In this document: piece after piece, positions 1-9,571 of the stretch
How positions within the stretch are numbered: position 1 is the stretch's first letter
Layout: each line of letters opens with the position of its first letter
DNA from: Comamonas halotolerans
Lineage (GTDB): Bacteria > Pseudomonadota > Gammaproteobacteria > Burkholderiales > Burkholderiaceae_C
Reading direction: 5' to 3'
DNA: 64,000 nucleotides
Assembly (NCBI RefSeq): GCF_030162935.1
Contig: NZ_JASAUZ010000003.1
Span: forward strand, 1-64,000
Program-made: the position numbers and the translations under genes
The notes under the pieces: model-generated
The model's input: only the letters and a program-made list of their open reading frames with translations
What the model was told of the DNA's origin: nothing
Databases searched by the model: none

Positions 1-2592
1 ACGGTGGACACCACTGCACCGAGCATCACGCTGTCTCTTGCAGTCGACACGGGAACCACTGGTGACGGTATTACTAGCGACGGCACAGTTAATGTGACTG
101 GTCTAGAGCTAGGTATGGGATGGGAATACTCAACCGATGGTGGCGGTAGTTGGGTGCCAGGTACAGGTACGAGCTTTGAGCTCTTAGCTGGAAATTACCC
201 CAGTGGTAATGTGCTGGTGCGACAGACGGACCAAGCTGGTAACCAAAGTGAAATTGCATTGGCTGGCGAGGTCAGTGTGCAGACGCTGTTGGCTGCCAAT
301 GATGCTGCAGAGATAGAACTTGGGGGCCGAGTTTCGCAAGAACAGACACCTATTACCAACTCCAATTTGCAGGTCATCGGCTTGCTTGACAACGGTGCAA
401 CGACAAACGGCGTTCCCATCACGATTGCAGAAGGCTCAACCGGGGATGTTGTCATCGAGGTAAGCCAAGATGCGTTGCTTTCTGTCGCAGACGCTTTCAA
501 TATCGAAATCTACGACGAGACAGGCACTCGTATCTACGTTGCCACTGCGGGCAACAATCCGCTTGTTGGCGATGCGCTTGGGCTGGATATTCTGGGAGTC
601 ACTGGTGATGGCACGGTGACGGCCTCTGTGACAGGGCTTGCTCCTGGGGATTACACCATTGTGGTTCGCAAAGGTGAGAGTGCCTTGGGGACCTTGCTGG
701 ATGCAGACGGGAATGGAGTTTCTCTGGAGGAACTGGGCGAAGGAGGCGTTGTTCTTGGTGCTGAGAATCAAGCTTTGGTGCTCACTGCTGTAGAGACAGC
801 GTTGAATGGACCTTCATCACCCAGTGGGCTTGGCACAGTTGTTCGTGGGCTCCTTGAAGGGGTGCTTGGCTTAACCACCGAAATTGGAGCCGGTGAACTT
901 GTTGACGTCTTGACTTCAGGTCTTGATAGGCTGGGTTTGACCTCGTCGCTGGATACGGTTCTGGGAGCCGTGGCTGATGCGTTGCTCAACAACACTCTGA
1001 CGCTGATTCAAAGCACATCAGTGACGGTTAAGGTTACGGAGAATGGCTTTGCCAACGCTGGTGAACCTGTTCAAGGCAACGTTATTGATCCAGATACGAC
1101 GACACAGGGTGAATCGGGAGAAGATAGCGCGATTCCTGGCAGCACTGTCACCGAGGTTGAAAACTCCAATGGCGACAGCGTCGCAGCTGGTCAATCGATC
1201 ACGGGTCTATATGGCACCTTGGTCATTGCAGCGGATGGTTCTTACACCTATACGCCCAATGGAGACCCGGCTGCAGTAGGTCAGACCGAGACATTTGTCT
1301 ACACGATATCGGATGGAACGAATTCCTCACAGGCGAATCTTGTCTTCACCATTGATGGAAGCCGCGTTACCAACGATACAGCGCAGGCTGGCATTGAGTA
1401 TGACTATGTCACTACGGCTGGCCCTAGTGTGACGGATGCCTTAAGTTATGGCTGGATTCTTGGTGCTCTAGGAATTGTGATACCAACACCTGGAAGCAGT
1501 TTGACAGGGGATTCGTTCACAGTTTCTGCCGACACGCTGCAGAACGTCACCCTTAATGTGGATGTTGGTGGCCTGGTTGGCTTAGGTGTCGGCGGGACTC
1601 TCTTCGTGGAAGTCAATAACGGGGGAGTGTGGAGCACTGTCAAGTCGTATGACGTAGGCCAGCTGATCGGTTTGTTAGGTCTTGGAGGCACAACAAGCGT
1701 TGTGGCCTCAGATCTTGCGGCCGGTGAATATCGAACCAGGGTTGATCTCTCAATCCCGGTGGGCGTTGCGGGCAGTATCTCTGTGGATACCGTGTCTGAG
1801 ATCGTTCACTTGAATCAGTTTGAAGTGAGCCAGGTTTTCCCGGCTGAGGGCAACCTGTTGGAAAACGATATTCTCATCAGCGGGCAGACTTTGCAGATCA
1901 ATGACGCAGGCACTTATGTCGATGTTGTGGCTGGTACTGCGCAGACAGTTAATGGTACCTATGGAACCTTGACGCTCAATGCCGATGGCAGCTTCACCTA
2001 TGAACCGCTGACAGCTGGAAACCTTACCAGCCCAGTGACCGATGTATTTGAGTACCAGTTGGTGAATCCGAATGGGCAGATCGACCAAGGCCAGCTTGAG
2101 GTCACTGTTGAGCCTTCCGGTGCGGGCGTCATTTCGGCCTTCTCGGCCATGGCGATGATGCCAAGCGCTTCTGAAATCGTTGGTACATCGGGTGATGATG
2201 TTCTCTACGGCACTGCTTTTGATGACATCCTAATTGGAGGAGCAGGAGACGACGTGCTGACTGGCAATGGAGGCAGCGATATCTACCAATGGGAAGAAAT
2301 CAATGCCAGTGCTTTTGATGGCGGCAATGGCATGGACACCATTGAGGACTTCATGGTCGGCGTGGTCGGTACCGATGCAAATGCCGATGTCATTGATCTT
2401 TCCCAACTGCTCGGGACGGTATCGGAGCCTGTCGGAAACTACGTTGATGTGACTTCGTCAAATGGCGATACCGTCATCAGCATTGACCGAGACGGATCAG
2501 GTGGAGCCTATGACTTTGTTCAGCTTGCGACCTTGACGGGTGTCACCACGGATCTGGAGTCACTGCTAGCCAACCAGCAAATCATTGTCTGA
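1..2592 (+). CDS. RTX-type giant adhesin, C-terminal part (5' truncated by window)
   Basis: The reading frame is open from the first base, so only the last 863 residues are seen. They contain Ig-like/Bap-type segments (an opening stretch on 'TTAPSITLSL', and two 'gtyGtLtinaDGsytYtp' VCBS-like units near residues 400-430 and 645-680). Around residues 728-765 lies an RTX nonapeptide block (GGAGDDVLTGNGGSD), followed by a type I secretion C-terminal tail. This architecture is that of large biofilm adhesins (BapA/LapA class) exported through type I secretion and retained or released at the surface. The stop codon shares one base with the start of the TolC-like gene, so adhesin and exporter are probably co-transcribed. 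The N-terminal retention module, and any LapG-type cleavage site, lies outside the window. Confidence 0.85.
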   Translation, partial: TVDTTAPSITLSLAVDTGTTGDGITSDGTVNVTGLELGMGWEYSTDGGGSWVPGTGTSFELLAGNYPSGNVLVRQTDQAGNQSEIALAGEVSVQTLLAANDAAEIELGGRVSQEQTPITNSNLQVIGLLDNGATTNGVPITIAEGSTGDVVIEVSQDALLSVADAFNIEIYDETGTRIYVATAGNNPLVGDALGLDILGVTGDGTVTASVTGLAPGDYTIVVRKGESALGTLLDADGNGVSLEELGEGGVVLGAENQALVLTAVETALNGPSSPSGLGTVVRGLLEGVLGLTTEIGAGELVDVLTSGLDRLGLTSSLDTVLGAVADALLNNTLTLIQSTSVTVKVTENGFANAGEPVQGNVIDPDTTTQGESGEDSAIPGSTVTEVENSNGDSVAAGQSITGLYGTLVIAADGSYTYTPNGDPAAVGQTETFVYTISDGTNSSQANLVFTIDGSRVTNDTAQAGIEYDYVTTAGPSVTDALSYGWILGALGIVIPTPGSSLTGDSFTVSADTLQNVTLNVDVGGLVGLGVGGTLFVEVNNGGVWSTVKSYDVGQLIGLLGLGGTTSVVASDLAAGEYRTRVDLSIPVGVAGSISVDTVSEIVHLNQFEVSQVFPAEGNLLENDILISGQTLQINDAGTYVDVVAGTAQTVNGTYGTLTLNADGSFTYEPLTAGNLTSPVTDVFEYQLVNPNGQIDQGQLEVTVEPSGAGVISAFSAMAMMPSASEIVGTSGDDVLYGTAFDDILIGGAGDDVLTGNGGSDIYQWEEINASAFDGGNGMDTIEDFMVGVVGTDANADVIDLSQLLGTVSEPVGNYVDVTSSNGDTVISIDRDGSGGAYDFVQLATLTGVTTDLESLLANQQIIV

Positions 2593-4094
2593 TGTATCTA
2601 GGTTCCTTGTCCGTCCGAAAGATCGCGACTTGGTTCCTCCTTCCCGCCAGTGCATCGTCGCTGGCGGGAGGGTGGTCTGTTGCAAGCGATCACAGTGCTC
2701 CGAGTCAACCGTTTTTGTTTCAAAGATTCGACGACAGAGCAATTCGCCACACTTCTCCAAACGGTCTGCAACTTTCCACTAGATTGCAGACGGTACCAAC
2801 ACAGGTCACCACCACCTCGGTCTCCTCTTTCTCATTGCCTCATGAAGGCTCTGGAGAGGAGACGCGGGTAATTTCCCTTGATGGCTTATCTCTGTCTGAA
2901 GCGATCGGCATTGCCATCGCACATCATCCGGATATCAGCCGTGCCAATGCTGAAGTGGCTCAGCGTAATGCTGAAGTGCAAGTCGCCAAGGCTGCGTGGT
3001 ATCCAAAGATCGACTATGGCGTCAAGCCCGGCTATGGACGTAGCTACAGCGCTTCATCTTCTGGTAATGCTGGAGCTCTGCGCACGTCTGTCGGGGTCAA
3101 TCAGCTGATCTATGACTTCGGTGTCACGAGCAATCGCATCAAGGCAGCAGATGCAGCAAGAGAACAGACAGGGCATCAACTGGCTGATGCCATTGAGAGT
3201 GTTGCTTACAACACTGCAATATCTTTCGTCGATTTGGCTGCGGCTGAAGACCGGATACTTGCAGCAAAAACGCAAGTTGAAGCACTGAAGGCAACTTATG
3301 CCAAGATTGTTGATCGCGTTCGTGCAGGTCTTTCGGTCACTTCGGACAGAACCTTGGCTGAACTTGCGATTCAACGTGCTGAAGCCGAAATCGAGCAGGA
3401 AAAAACGAAAAGAGATGTAGCAACTGCGAAACTGGCAGAGCTAATCGGTGTGAGGCCTAAAGAGGTTGCCTCATTAAAAGATACCGTGAACATGATCAGC
3501 AGCCTTGACGAACCTGGCGATGATGTTGATCTGCGTCCATCCGTTCAAGCAGCTGATGCCGCTGTGCAGGCTGCAGAGGCCAAGCTCGAGGCTGCGCGTG
3601 GTAGCCGTTACCCGTCTATTGGTGTGGGCGCGATGCGAACACTATCGACTGGACCAGCCAGTGCGCTCAACGATACCTGGGTTGGAGTCGCATTGAGTGG
3701 CAGTTTCAATTTTGGTGACATGGCAGATCATCAGATAGATGCCGCACAGGCCGCCGCACTGGCAAGCAGAGAGGCACTGGAGAATGAGCGCTTGATCACG
3801 CGTAGCGCATTGCAATCCGCGCGCATTGAGGCAATGGGTGCTACTGAGCGCATGGCAAGCTACGAAAAGATTATCAATCTCGCTAAAACTTCCCGGGAAC
3901 TGTATTGGCAGGAGTACATCCTTAACAAGCGCAGCCTGACGGATGTTCTTAACCCTGAGCGAGATATTTATCAATCTGAAATAGAGTGGATCAATGCACT
4001 TGCTGATCGCTCTCTTGCACGCATACGTGCTCATGTAGCGGTGGGGCGTTTTGTACACCAGCTCCGCAATCGCGAAGGAAATATTCATGGCTGA
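2592..4094 (+). CDS. TolC-family outer-membrane channel of the type I secretion system
   Basis: This 500-residue protein would form the outer-membrane exit pore of the adhesin exporter. It starts at the ATG that overlaps the adhesin stop (TGATG). The first ~35 residues include a hydrophobic stretch compatible with a signal peptide, but it is an untidy one. The body shows the repeated TolC pattern: 'LSLSEAIGIAIAHHPDISRANAEVAQRNAEVQVAKAAWYPKIDYG' style helices near residues 95-140, then long Ala/Glu-rich helices with the 'G...T..D...AELAIQRAEAEI' motif. Length is normal for the LapE/TolC group. It overlaps the following ATPase gene by 8 bases. The family is well supported; the substrate is inferred from context. 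Confidence 0.88.
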   Translation: MYLGSLSVRKIATWFLLPASASSLAGGWSVASDHSAPSQPFLFQRFDDRAIRHTSPNGLQLSTRLQTVPTQVTTTSVSSFSLPHEGSGEETRVISLDGLSLSEAIGIAIAHHPDISRANAEVAQRNAEVQVAKAAWYPKIDYGVKPGYGRSYSASSSGNAGALRTSVGVNQLIYDFGVTSNRIKAADAAREQTGHQLADAIESVAYNTAISFVDLAAAEDRILAAKTQVEALKATYAKIVDRVRAGLSVTSDRTLAELAIQRAEAEIEQEKTKRDVATAKLAELIGVRPKEVASLKDTVNMISSLDEPGDDVDLRPSVQAADAAVQAAEAKLEAARGSRYPSIGVGAMRTLSTGPASALNDTWVGVALSGSFNFGDMADHQIDAAQAAALASREALENERLITRSALQSARIEAMGATERMASYEKIINLAKTSRELYWQEYILNKRSLTDVLNPERDIYQSEIEWINALADRSLARIRAHVAVGRFVHQLRNREGNIHG

Positions 4095-6285
4095 CTCCAC
4101 GAGCCAGAGCACAGCAAGCACTGCTATCAAATGGGTCGAGCCATTGCTGCACGCAGCGCGGCTGCTGGGCCTCTCTGTTTCTCCTCAAAGGGTGCAGGGA
4201 GCAGCTTCATGGGCAGGGCATCACAATCCAGAGGCTGCCGTTCTTGACGTTGCTGCTCAAGCAGGACTGTCTGCACAGTTTGTTGAGCTGCCTCTGAATG
4301 AGCTGTCTTCCGTGATGCTGCCTGCATTGCTGGAACTTGACGAAGGCCATATTGGCCTGATTACCGCTGCTTCTGCTGGGCGGGCGACTGTTTTGCTCAC
4401 CCTGGAGGGAAAAACTATTGAGCGCTCTTTGCCGCTCGGTTCAAGTCGCCACCGCCTATTGCTGGTACATGAACGCGCTGCGCCACGTTCTACGCGTGTC
4501 AGCGACTATCTTCCAGCCCAACCTAAAGCATGGCTGCGCGATATCTTCACTTCGCATTGGCGATTGCTGCTTGACATGTGCGCAGGCTCGCTATTTGGCA
4601 ATCTGCTTGCTATCAGCACTGCCTTGTTCGCAATGCAAGTGTGGGATCGTGTCATACCAGCGCGCTCCACCAACACACTGTGGGTGCTTGCTTCTGGCGT
4701 AGTCGTGGCCCTGTTGCTGGAGCTTGTTTTACGCACTGTGCGTGTCTCGATTGCGGACCACTTTGGGAAACGAGCCGATCTCAGGCTCTCATCCATGTTT
4801 TTCGCGCGCATGCTGGATATTCGTAATGATGCGCGGCCCCGCTCCCCAGGAAGCCTTATTGCTCAGCTGCGAGATCTCGAGCAATTGCGTGAACTGCTGA
4901 CTTCAAGTGCTCTGGGCGTGTTGATTGATTTGCCCTTCGTGGTGGCTTTTCTTTTCATCATCTGGGTGCTTGGAGACTGGTTGGTGCTGGTTCCTTTGGT
5001 CGCGATTCCTCTTTTGGTGCTTCCCGGTGTGTTTGCACAGATTCCTCTCGCACGGTTGTCTCAAGAGGGCATGTCGGAGGCGGCCCTGCGTAACGCAATT
5101 CTGATGGAGTCAATCTACCGGGCAGAGGACATCAAGACCTTGCAGGCGGAGCCACGCTTTAGACAGTTGTGGGATAACACGAACCGGGTGAGTGCGGAGA
5201 TTGGTCTGCGGCAGCGATACCTGTCGGGCTTGCTCGTGAACGTCTCGCAGACAGTGCAGCAACTGGCCTATGTCGGAGTGCTTGTCCTGGGTGTCTATGC
5301 CATTCTCGACGGAGATCTGTCGTTTGGCGCGGTCATGGCCTGCTCAATGTTGACAAGTCGAACCATCGCACCGTTGGCGCAAATCCCCGCAGTACTTTCA
5401 AGGCTGCAAAATGCACGCATTGGCAAGCAGGGGCTCGACAAGCTGCTTGAATTACCAGTCGATCACGCGACGGACAAAGATGCTTATCACCGCCCGGTGC
5501 TACTGGGGCGTTATGAGTTTGAAAATGTGTCCTACAGTTTCGATCCGGATGAAAAGCCTGTACTCACGATCGGGCGCCTTTCCATACAACCAGGCGAGCG
5601 TGTGGCGATCTTGGGGAGAGTCGGTGCTGGCAAGTCAACGCTATTGCGAGTGCTTGCAGGCTTGGCAACACCTCAGCAAGGGCGTGTACTGTTTAACGAC
5701 ACACCAATGTCCTTGATCGACGTTGCTGATTTGCGTCGTGACGTGGGCACGGCAATGCAAGAGTCCAGTCTTTTTTATGGCAGCTTGCGTGAGAACCTGC
5801 TGCTGGCTCATCCTTTAGCTACAGATGAGCAATTGCTTCAGGCCATGCGCCTGTCATGTGCCGATCAGCTTTTGCTAAAACAACACCATGGTCTTGATCT
5901 CATGCTTAGAGAGAATGGAGCAGGGTTGTCTGGCGGGCAAAAGCAATCATTGATCTTGGCGCGTACTTTCCTTCGCTCGCCGAATGTCCTGTTGCTGGAT
6001 GAGCCAACCGCATCGCTTGATGAAGCAACCGAAAAGACCATCATTGATAACCTGCGGCAGTGGTTGGGGCGGCGTACGCTAATTGTCGCGACGCATCGCT
6101 ATCCTCTTTTGTCCTTGGTGGATCGCATCATCGTTATTGATGGTGGTCGGGTAGTTCGGGATGGTCCAAGGGAAGAAGTGCTGGCAGCCATGCGTGGCTC
6201 CAAGAGTCCCAATCCAGCGCAACAGCAAAATGTTCAACAAGCTCCTCAGACGTTGGTCGCTACAGTCACGAGGACCACAAGATGA
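4087..6285 (+). CDS. Type I secretion ABC transporter (permease-ATPase)
   Basis: This is the inner-membrane motor of the adhesin exporter. I place the start at ATG 4087 (732 aa), which has a GAAGGA ribosome site; an in-frame ATG at 4051 lacks one. The N-terminal ~130 residues resemble a C39-like peptidase domain without its catalytic cysteine, as in LapB/HlyB-type transporters that dock but do not cleave the substrate. Membrane segments follow at roughly residues 150-420. The ATPase domain shows Walker A GRVGAGKST near residue 510, signature LSGGQKQ near 614, Walker B VLLLDEP near 634 and a switch His in 'ATHRY'. It overlaps the upstream gene by 8 bases and the downstream gene by 4 (ATGA). 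Confidence 0.92.
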   Translation: MADSTSQSTASTAIKWVEPLLHAARLLGLSVSPQRVQGAASWAGHHNPEAAVLDVAAQAGLSAQFVELPLNELSSVMLPALLELDEGHIGLITAASAGRATVLLTLEGKTIERSLPLGSSRHRLLLVHERAAPRSTRVSDYLPAQPKAWLRDIFTSHWRLLLDMCAGSLFGNLLAISTALFAMQVWDRVIPARSTNTLWVLASGVVVALLLELVLRTVRVSIADHFGKRADLRLSSMFFARMLDIRNDARPRSPGSLIAQLRDLEQLRELLTSSALGVLIDLPFVVAFLFIIWVLGDWLVLVPLVAIPLLVLPGVFAQIPLARLSQEGMSEAALRNAILMESIYRAEDIKTLQAEPRFRQLWDNTNRVSAEIGLRQRYLSGLLVNVSQTVQQLAYVGVLVLGVYAILDGDLSFGAVMACSMLTSRTIAPLAQIPAVLSRLQNARIGKQGLDKLLELPVDHATDKDAYHRPVLLGRYEFENVSYSFDPDEKPVLTIGRLSIQPGERVAILGRVGAGKSTLLRVLAGLATPQQGRVLFNDTPMSLIDVADLRRDVGTAMQESSLFYGSLRENLLLAHPLATDEQLLQAMRLSCADQLLLKQHHGLDLMLRENGAGLSGGQKQSLILARTFLRSPNVLLLDEPTASLDEATEKTIIDNLRQWLGRRTLIVATHRYPLLSLVDRIIVIDGGRVVRDGPREEVLAAMRGSKSPNPAQQQNVQQAPQTLVATVTRTTR

Positions 6286-7478
6286 ACGCCTACATTGATA
6301 CCCGTGAACCACTTTCCAGCTATTCCCGCAACAGGAATGGCGCTAGTTTTAAGGCGCGCCCGATTCTGTGGATTATTGTCTTTAGCTTTACGATTTTCCT
6401 CGTGTGGTCTTACTTCGCCACGCTCGACGAGGTAGCCATAGGCGAAGGAAAGGTCACACCTGCGTCAAAAGGCCAGATCATTCAGAGCCTTGAGGGGGGG
6501 ATACTGGCTGAGCTTGCAGTGAATGAAGGGGGGGTGGTGGAGCGTGGACAAAAGCTGGCTACGCTGGACCCCGCACTCAGCCGTTCCTCTGTAGAAGAGG
6601 CAGCACAAAAAATCATTGCCTTGCAAGCTCGGGCAGCGCGATTGAAGGCTGAAATAGACAATAAGTCAGAGGTTGTCTTTCCACCTGAGTTGCTGGAGGA
6701 GAAAGCTGTTATCGAGCGAGAGCAGCAGCTGTTTCGCACTTCAGTGCAAGCATTCAAAGAAAACGTAACACAGCTAAGTCAGCAATTGCGATTGGCCCAG
6801 CAGGAAATAGAGATTGCGATCCCGTTGCTCAAAACTGGTGCTACGAACGAAGTCGAAATACTGCGTTTAAAGCAAAAGGCTGCCGAGCTATCGACCAAGC
6901 TTGCCGCCACCAAAGGCGAATACCAAGTGGCCTTGAAGTCCGATTACGCGAATACGATGGCAGATTTAGGGCCTTTGCTCAAAGTTCGTGAGGGCCGAGC
7001 TGATCAATTACGCCGCACGGTCATTACTTCTCCGGCGCGTGGCATTGTGAAAGATGTGCGAGTGAGCACCATTGGCGGAGTGATTGTGCCGGGCGGAGAG
7101 CTCATGGAGATAGTGCCGCTGGATGACCAACTTCTGGTCGAGGCGCGCCTGAGTCCGCGAGATATTGCGTTCATTCATCCAGGCCAAGAGGCGACTGTGA
7201 AAATCACAGCGTTTGAGCCCTCAATTTATGGAACGCTAGCTGCAACGGTACAGCATATTTCGCCTGACACCATTGAGGACCAGGTGGACAAACGTGTTTA
7301 TTACTATCGCGTTTATTTGCTGACCAAGAATTCTTACCTTGAGACGAAAGACGGCAAGCGTCACTCCATCATGCCGGGTATGGTGGCAACAACCGAAATC
7401 AGGACGGGGCGAAAAACAGTGCTGGACTATTTGATCAAGCCGTTGAATCGTGCGGCTGAGGCACTGCGGGAGCGTTGA
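6282..7478 (+). CDS. HlyD-family periplasmic adaptor of the type I secretion system
   Basis: This 398-residue membrane-fusion protein would bridge the ABC transporter and the TolC-like pore. It has a short cytoplasmic N-terminus, one transmembrane helix at about residues 25-45 and a lipoyl-like segment ('GKVTPASKGQIIQSLEGGILAELAVNEG'-type) at about 57-90. A coiled-coil hairpin spans about 95-240, and the C-terminal barrel carries the conserved 'ITSPARGIVKDV' and 'V..G..LMEIVPLDD' signatures. It ends in a MPGM-V-T-EI-TG-RTVL-YL tail typical of HlyD/LapC. It starts inside the ATPase stop (ATGA) and is the last gene of this operon; no obvious terminator hairpin follows in the next 220 bases. Confidence 0.92.
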   Translation: MNAYIDTREPLSSYSRNRNGASFKARPILWIIVFSFTIFLVWSYFATLDEVAIGEGKVTPASKGQIIQSLEGGILAELAVNEGGVVERGQKLATLDPALSRSSVEEAAQKIIALQARAARLKAEIDNKSEVVFPPELLEEKAVIEREQQLFRTSVQAFKENVTQLSQQLRLAQQEIEIAIPLLKTGATNEVEILRLKQKAAELSTKLAATKGEYQVALKSDYANTMADLGPLLKVREGRADQLRRTVITSPARGIVKDVRVSTIGGVIVPGGELMEIVPLDDQLLVEARLSPRDIAFIHPGQEATVKITAFEPSIYGTLAATVQHISPDTIEDQVDKRVYYYRVYLLTKNSYLETKDGKRHSIMPGMVATTEIRTGRKTVLDYLIKPLNRAAEALRER

Positions 7479-7701
7479 CTAAGCTACTTGGGGTTGAATA
7501 GCTACGTCTTATCCCACTTCGCAGGGCGTGCCATATGCCACGCCACTGCAGAAAACTATGCTGCAGACTCGACAGAGATGAACACTAGCGCTTGCACTTG
7601 CGGTGTTCTCTTTGTCCCAGTTTCTGCGAGAAGAGCTACAAGTTCCACATTGTTCTTATCGAAGATTCATCTCTCAACAATCTTCAAATAAAAAAACTAG
7701 C

Positions 7702-8184
7702 TCATTGTTTGCTTTTGCGCCAGTCCCATGGTGCTGTTGGACTTGGCGTGCTCCAGACACCAAGACGCCGTGCGCGCGCTTCCTGTTCAGCAAATTCATA
7801 CTGACCACGCTCCTGGATCGATTGCTCATGGGAAAAATGCTGATACCACCACGCCATGCCCATTGTGACCATGGCTAGGCCAACATCCAGTGTTCTATTT
7901 GGGCCAGGAGCTTCGTTGGGCTTCACCCAGACACTGCAGACATGGCGCTGGTAGCTGTCAATCTTGTTGCAATGCAGTTCAGCCTCTTTCATATACGCAA
8001 GATCGGAAAGTGCCATACGTGCTTGGGTTCCTAATGGCTGCCTGCGTTCTGGTGCATCAATCCCTTGCAAACGAACCTTGATCTGTTGATAAGCGGAAGA
8101 AGTGTCCTGTGTGGGGCAGCGGGCAGTCAAGGTGTCGCCATCACTGATCCCGACGATGAGGCAAATTAGAGTAGCTGCAAGCAT
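7702..8184 (-). CDS. Thermonuclease-family (SNase-like) secreted nuclease
   Basis: This 160-residue protein belongs to the staphylococcal-nuclease-like family. Visible active-site elements are SDGDT (Asp17, metal binding), VRLQGIDAPE (Arg38, Asp43, Glu46) and a later Tyr-Gln-Arg segment around residue 79 that would supply the second arginine. The N-terminus (MLAATLICLIV) is a short hydrophobic stretch that may be a truncated signal peptide or the remnant of a longer one; the ribosome site is weak, so the start is uncertain. It stands alone between the secretion operon and tRNA-Thr. It probably degrades nucleic acids outside the cytoplasm, but substrate and location are inferred. Confidence 0.8.
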   Translation of the reverse strand: MLAATLICLIVGISDGDTLTARCPTQDTSSAYQQIKVRLQGIDAPERRQPLGTQARMALSDLAYMKEAELHCNKIDSYQRHVCSVWVKPNEAPGPNRTLDVGLAMVTMGMAWWYQHFSHEQSIQERGQYEFAEQEARARRLGVWSTPSPTAPWDWRKSKQ

Positions 8185-8282
8185 TTGCTGATGCTAGCTC
8201 CAAAAATGGACTTCCCTTGGGATTCGGTTGGTAGAAGCTTTTGAGCGCTGACTTTTGTTGTCTGAGTGGGGCAATAGAAATG

Positions 8283-8307
8283 AAAAAGGCCTGCAGAGTT
8301 GCAGGCC
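8283..8307 (-). terminator. Intrinsic terminator after tRNA-Thr
   Basis: On the minus strand an 8-bp perfect stem (GGCCTGCA/TGCAGGCC) with a 4-base loop is followed by five T. It lies about 90 bases downstream of tRNA-Thr on the same strand. Confidence 0.8.
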
Positions 8308-8399
8308 GGGAAATTGGGGGATAAAAGCAAAAAGGGAAATCGCTTCCCAGCAATTCCCCTCCACTTATCACGCGAAACCCGCATGAAATCTAGCAATCT

Positions 8400-8475
8400 T
8401 GGTGCCGGAGACATGAATCGAACACGCGACCTTCTCATTACGAATGAGCTGCTCTACCGACTGAGCTACACCGGC
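8400..8475 (-). tRNA. tRNA-Thr (anticodon CGT)
   Basis: The minus strand reads as a complete 76-base cloverleaf with encoded CCA. It has D-arm GTAGCTCAGTCGGTAGAGC, a 7-base anticodon loop TTCGTAA (anticodon CGT, reading ACG) and T-arm GTGTTCGATTCAT. The acceptor stem has one apparent T-T mismatch. It lies 18 bases upstream of the end of fbp and is followed by an intrinsic terminator. Confidence 0.93.
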
Positions 8476-8493
8476 AACATCGCAAGATTATAG

Positions 8494-9510
8494 TTACTTT
8501 TGATCGGCTTCGAGGTGATAGCGCGTCACGCGTTCCACCTCATTTTTGGAGCCGAGAACCACAGCAACGCGCTGGTGCAATTCAGTGGGTTGAATGTCCA
8601 TGATGCGTTCGCGGCAGTTGGTGGCCATGCCGCCGGCTTGCTCGATCAGCCAGCTCATGGGGTTGGCTTCGTACATCAGGCGCAGTTTGCCTGCCTTGTG
8701 CGGTTCACGCTTGTCCCAGGGGTACATGAAAACGCCGCCGCGACAGAGAATGCGGTGAACGTCAGCCACCATGGCTGCCACCCAGCGCATGTTGAAATTC
8801 TTGCCACGGGGGCCGTCTTCACCCGCCAGGCATTCGTCGATATAGCGCTTCATGGGCTCATCCCAGTGACGCATGTTGGACATATTGATGGCGAACTCCT
8901 TTGTGTCTTCTGGAATCTTGACGTTTTCTTCGATCAAGATGAAGGAGCCTTGTTCGCGGTCCAGTGTGAACATGGCCACGCCGTCACCTACGGTCAGTAC
9001 CAGCGTTGTCTGGGGGCCGTAAATGCAGTAGCCAGCTGCCACTTGTTGAGAACCGGGCTGCAGAAAGTCGTCGTCATGCACGCCGGGGTGACCTTCGGGC
9101 TTCTTGAGCACGCTGAAGATGGTGCCAATCGACATGTTGATATCGATGTTGGAGGAGCCGTCCAGTGGGTCAAACATCAGCAGGTATTCGCCTTGGGGGT
9201 AGCGGTTGGGCACCACATAGATGCCTTCCATTTCCTCGGATGCCATGGCTGCCAGATGCCCACCCCATTCGTTGGCTTCAATCAGGGTTTCGTTGGCGAT
9301 GATGTCCAGCTTCTTCTGCACTTCGCCTTGTACGTTTTCACTGCCGGCGGTGCCCATGACGTCGCCGAGTTCACCCTTGTTCACGGCAAAGCTGATGCGC
9401 TTGCAGGCGCGGGCCACAACCTCCAGCAGCAAACGCAGCTGACCGGGGATCAGTCCGTCCACGCGTTGTTGTTCGACCAAATAGCGGGTCAGGCTGATGT
9501 TTTTATTCAT
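8494..9510 (-). CDS. fbp: Fructose-1,6-bisphosphatase class 1
   Basis: This 338-residue enzyme hydrolyses fructose 1,6-bisphosphate to fructose 6-phosphate in gluconeogenesis. The metal and substrate motif [10 protein letters not shown] is present near residue 120, and the class 1 signatures 'GNV-GE-KKLDI-AN' and 'GG-F-YP-D' are recognisable. The length is normal. The ATG is preceded by a GGAG ribosome site about 7 bases upstream. The complementary strand carries a long open frame of almost the same extent, which I treat as a codon-bias shadow. Confidence 0.96.
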   Translation of the reverse strand: MNKNISLTRYLVEQQRVDGLIPGQLRLLLEVVARACKRISFAVNKGELGDVMGTAGSENVQGEVQKKLDIIANETLIEANEWGGHLAAMASEEMEGIYVVPNRYPQGEYLLMFDPLDGSSNIDINMSIGTIFSVLKKPEGHPGVHDDDFLQPGSQQVAAGYCIYGPQTTLVLTVGDGVAMFTLDREQGSFILIEENVKIPEDTKEFAINMSNMRHWDEPMKRYIDECLAGEDGPRGKNFNMRWVAAMVADVHRILCRGGVFMYPWDKREPHKAGKLRLMYEANPMSWLIEQAGGMATNCRERIMDIQPTELHQRVAVVLGSKNEVERVTRYHLEADQK

Positions 9511-9571
9511 GTTTCAACTCCTTGATATTCGATGCAGATCTGTAAGAGACAGAGCAGATAAAGCATGTGCC

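Noticed and set aside
9536-9552. Bases resembling a Tn5 mosaic-end/Nextera adapter between fbp and the TPR gene
   Set aside because: Only a gapped partial match and the flanks are continuous with normal genes; most likely chance.
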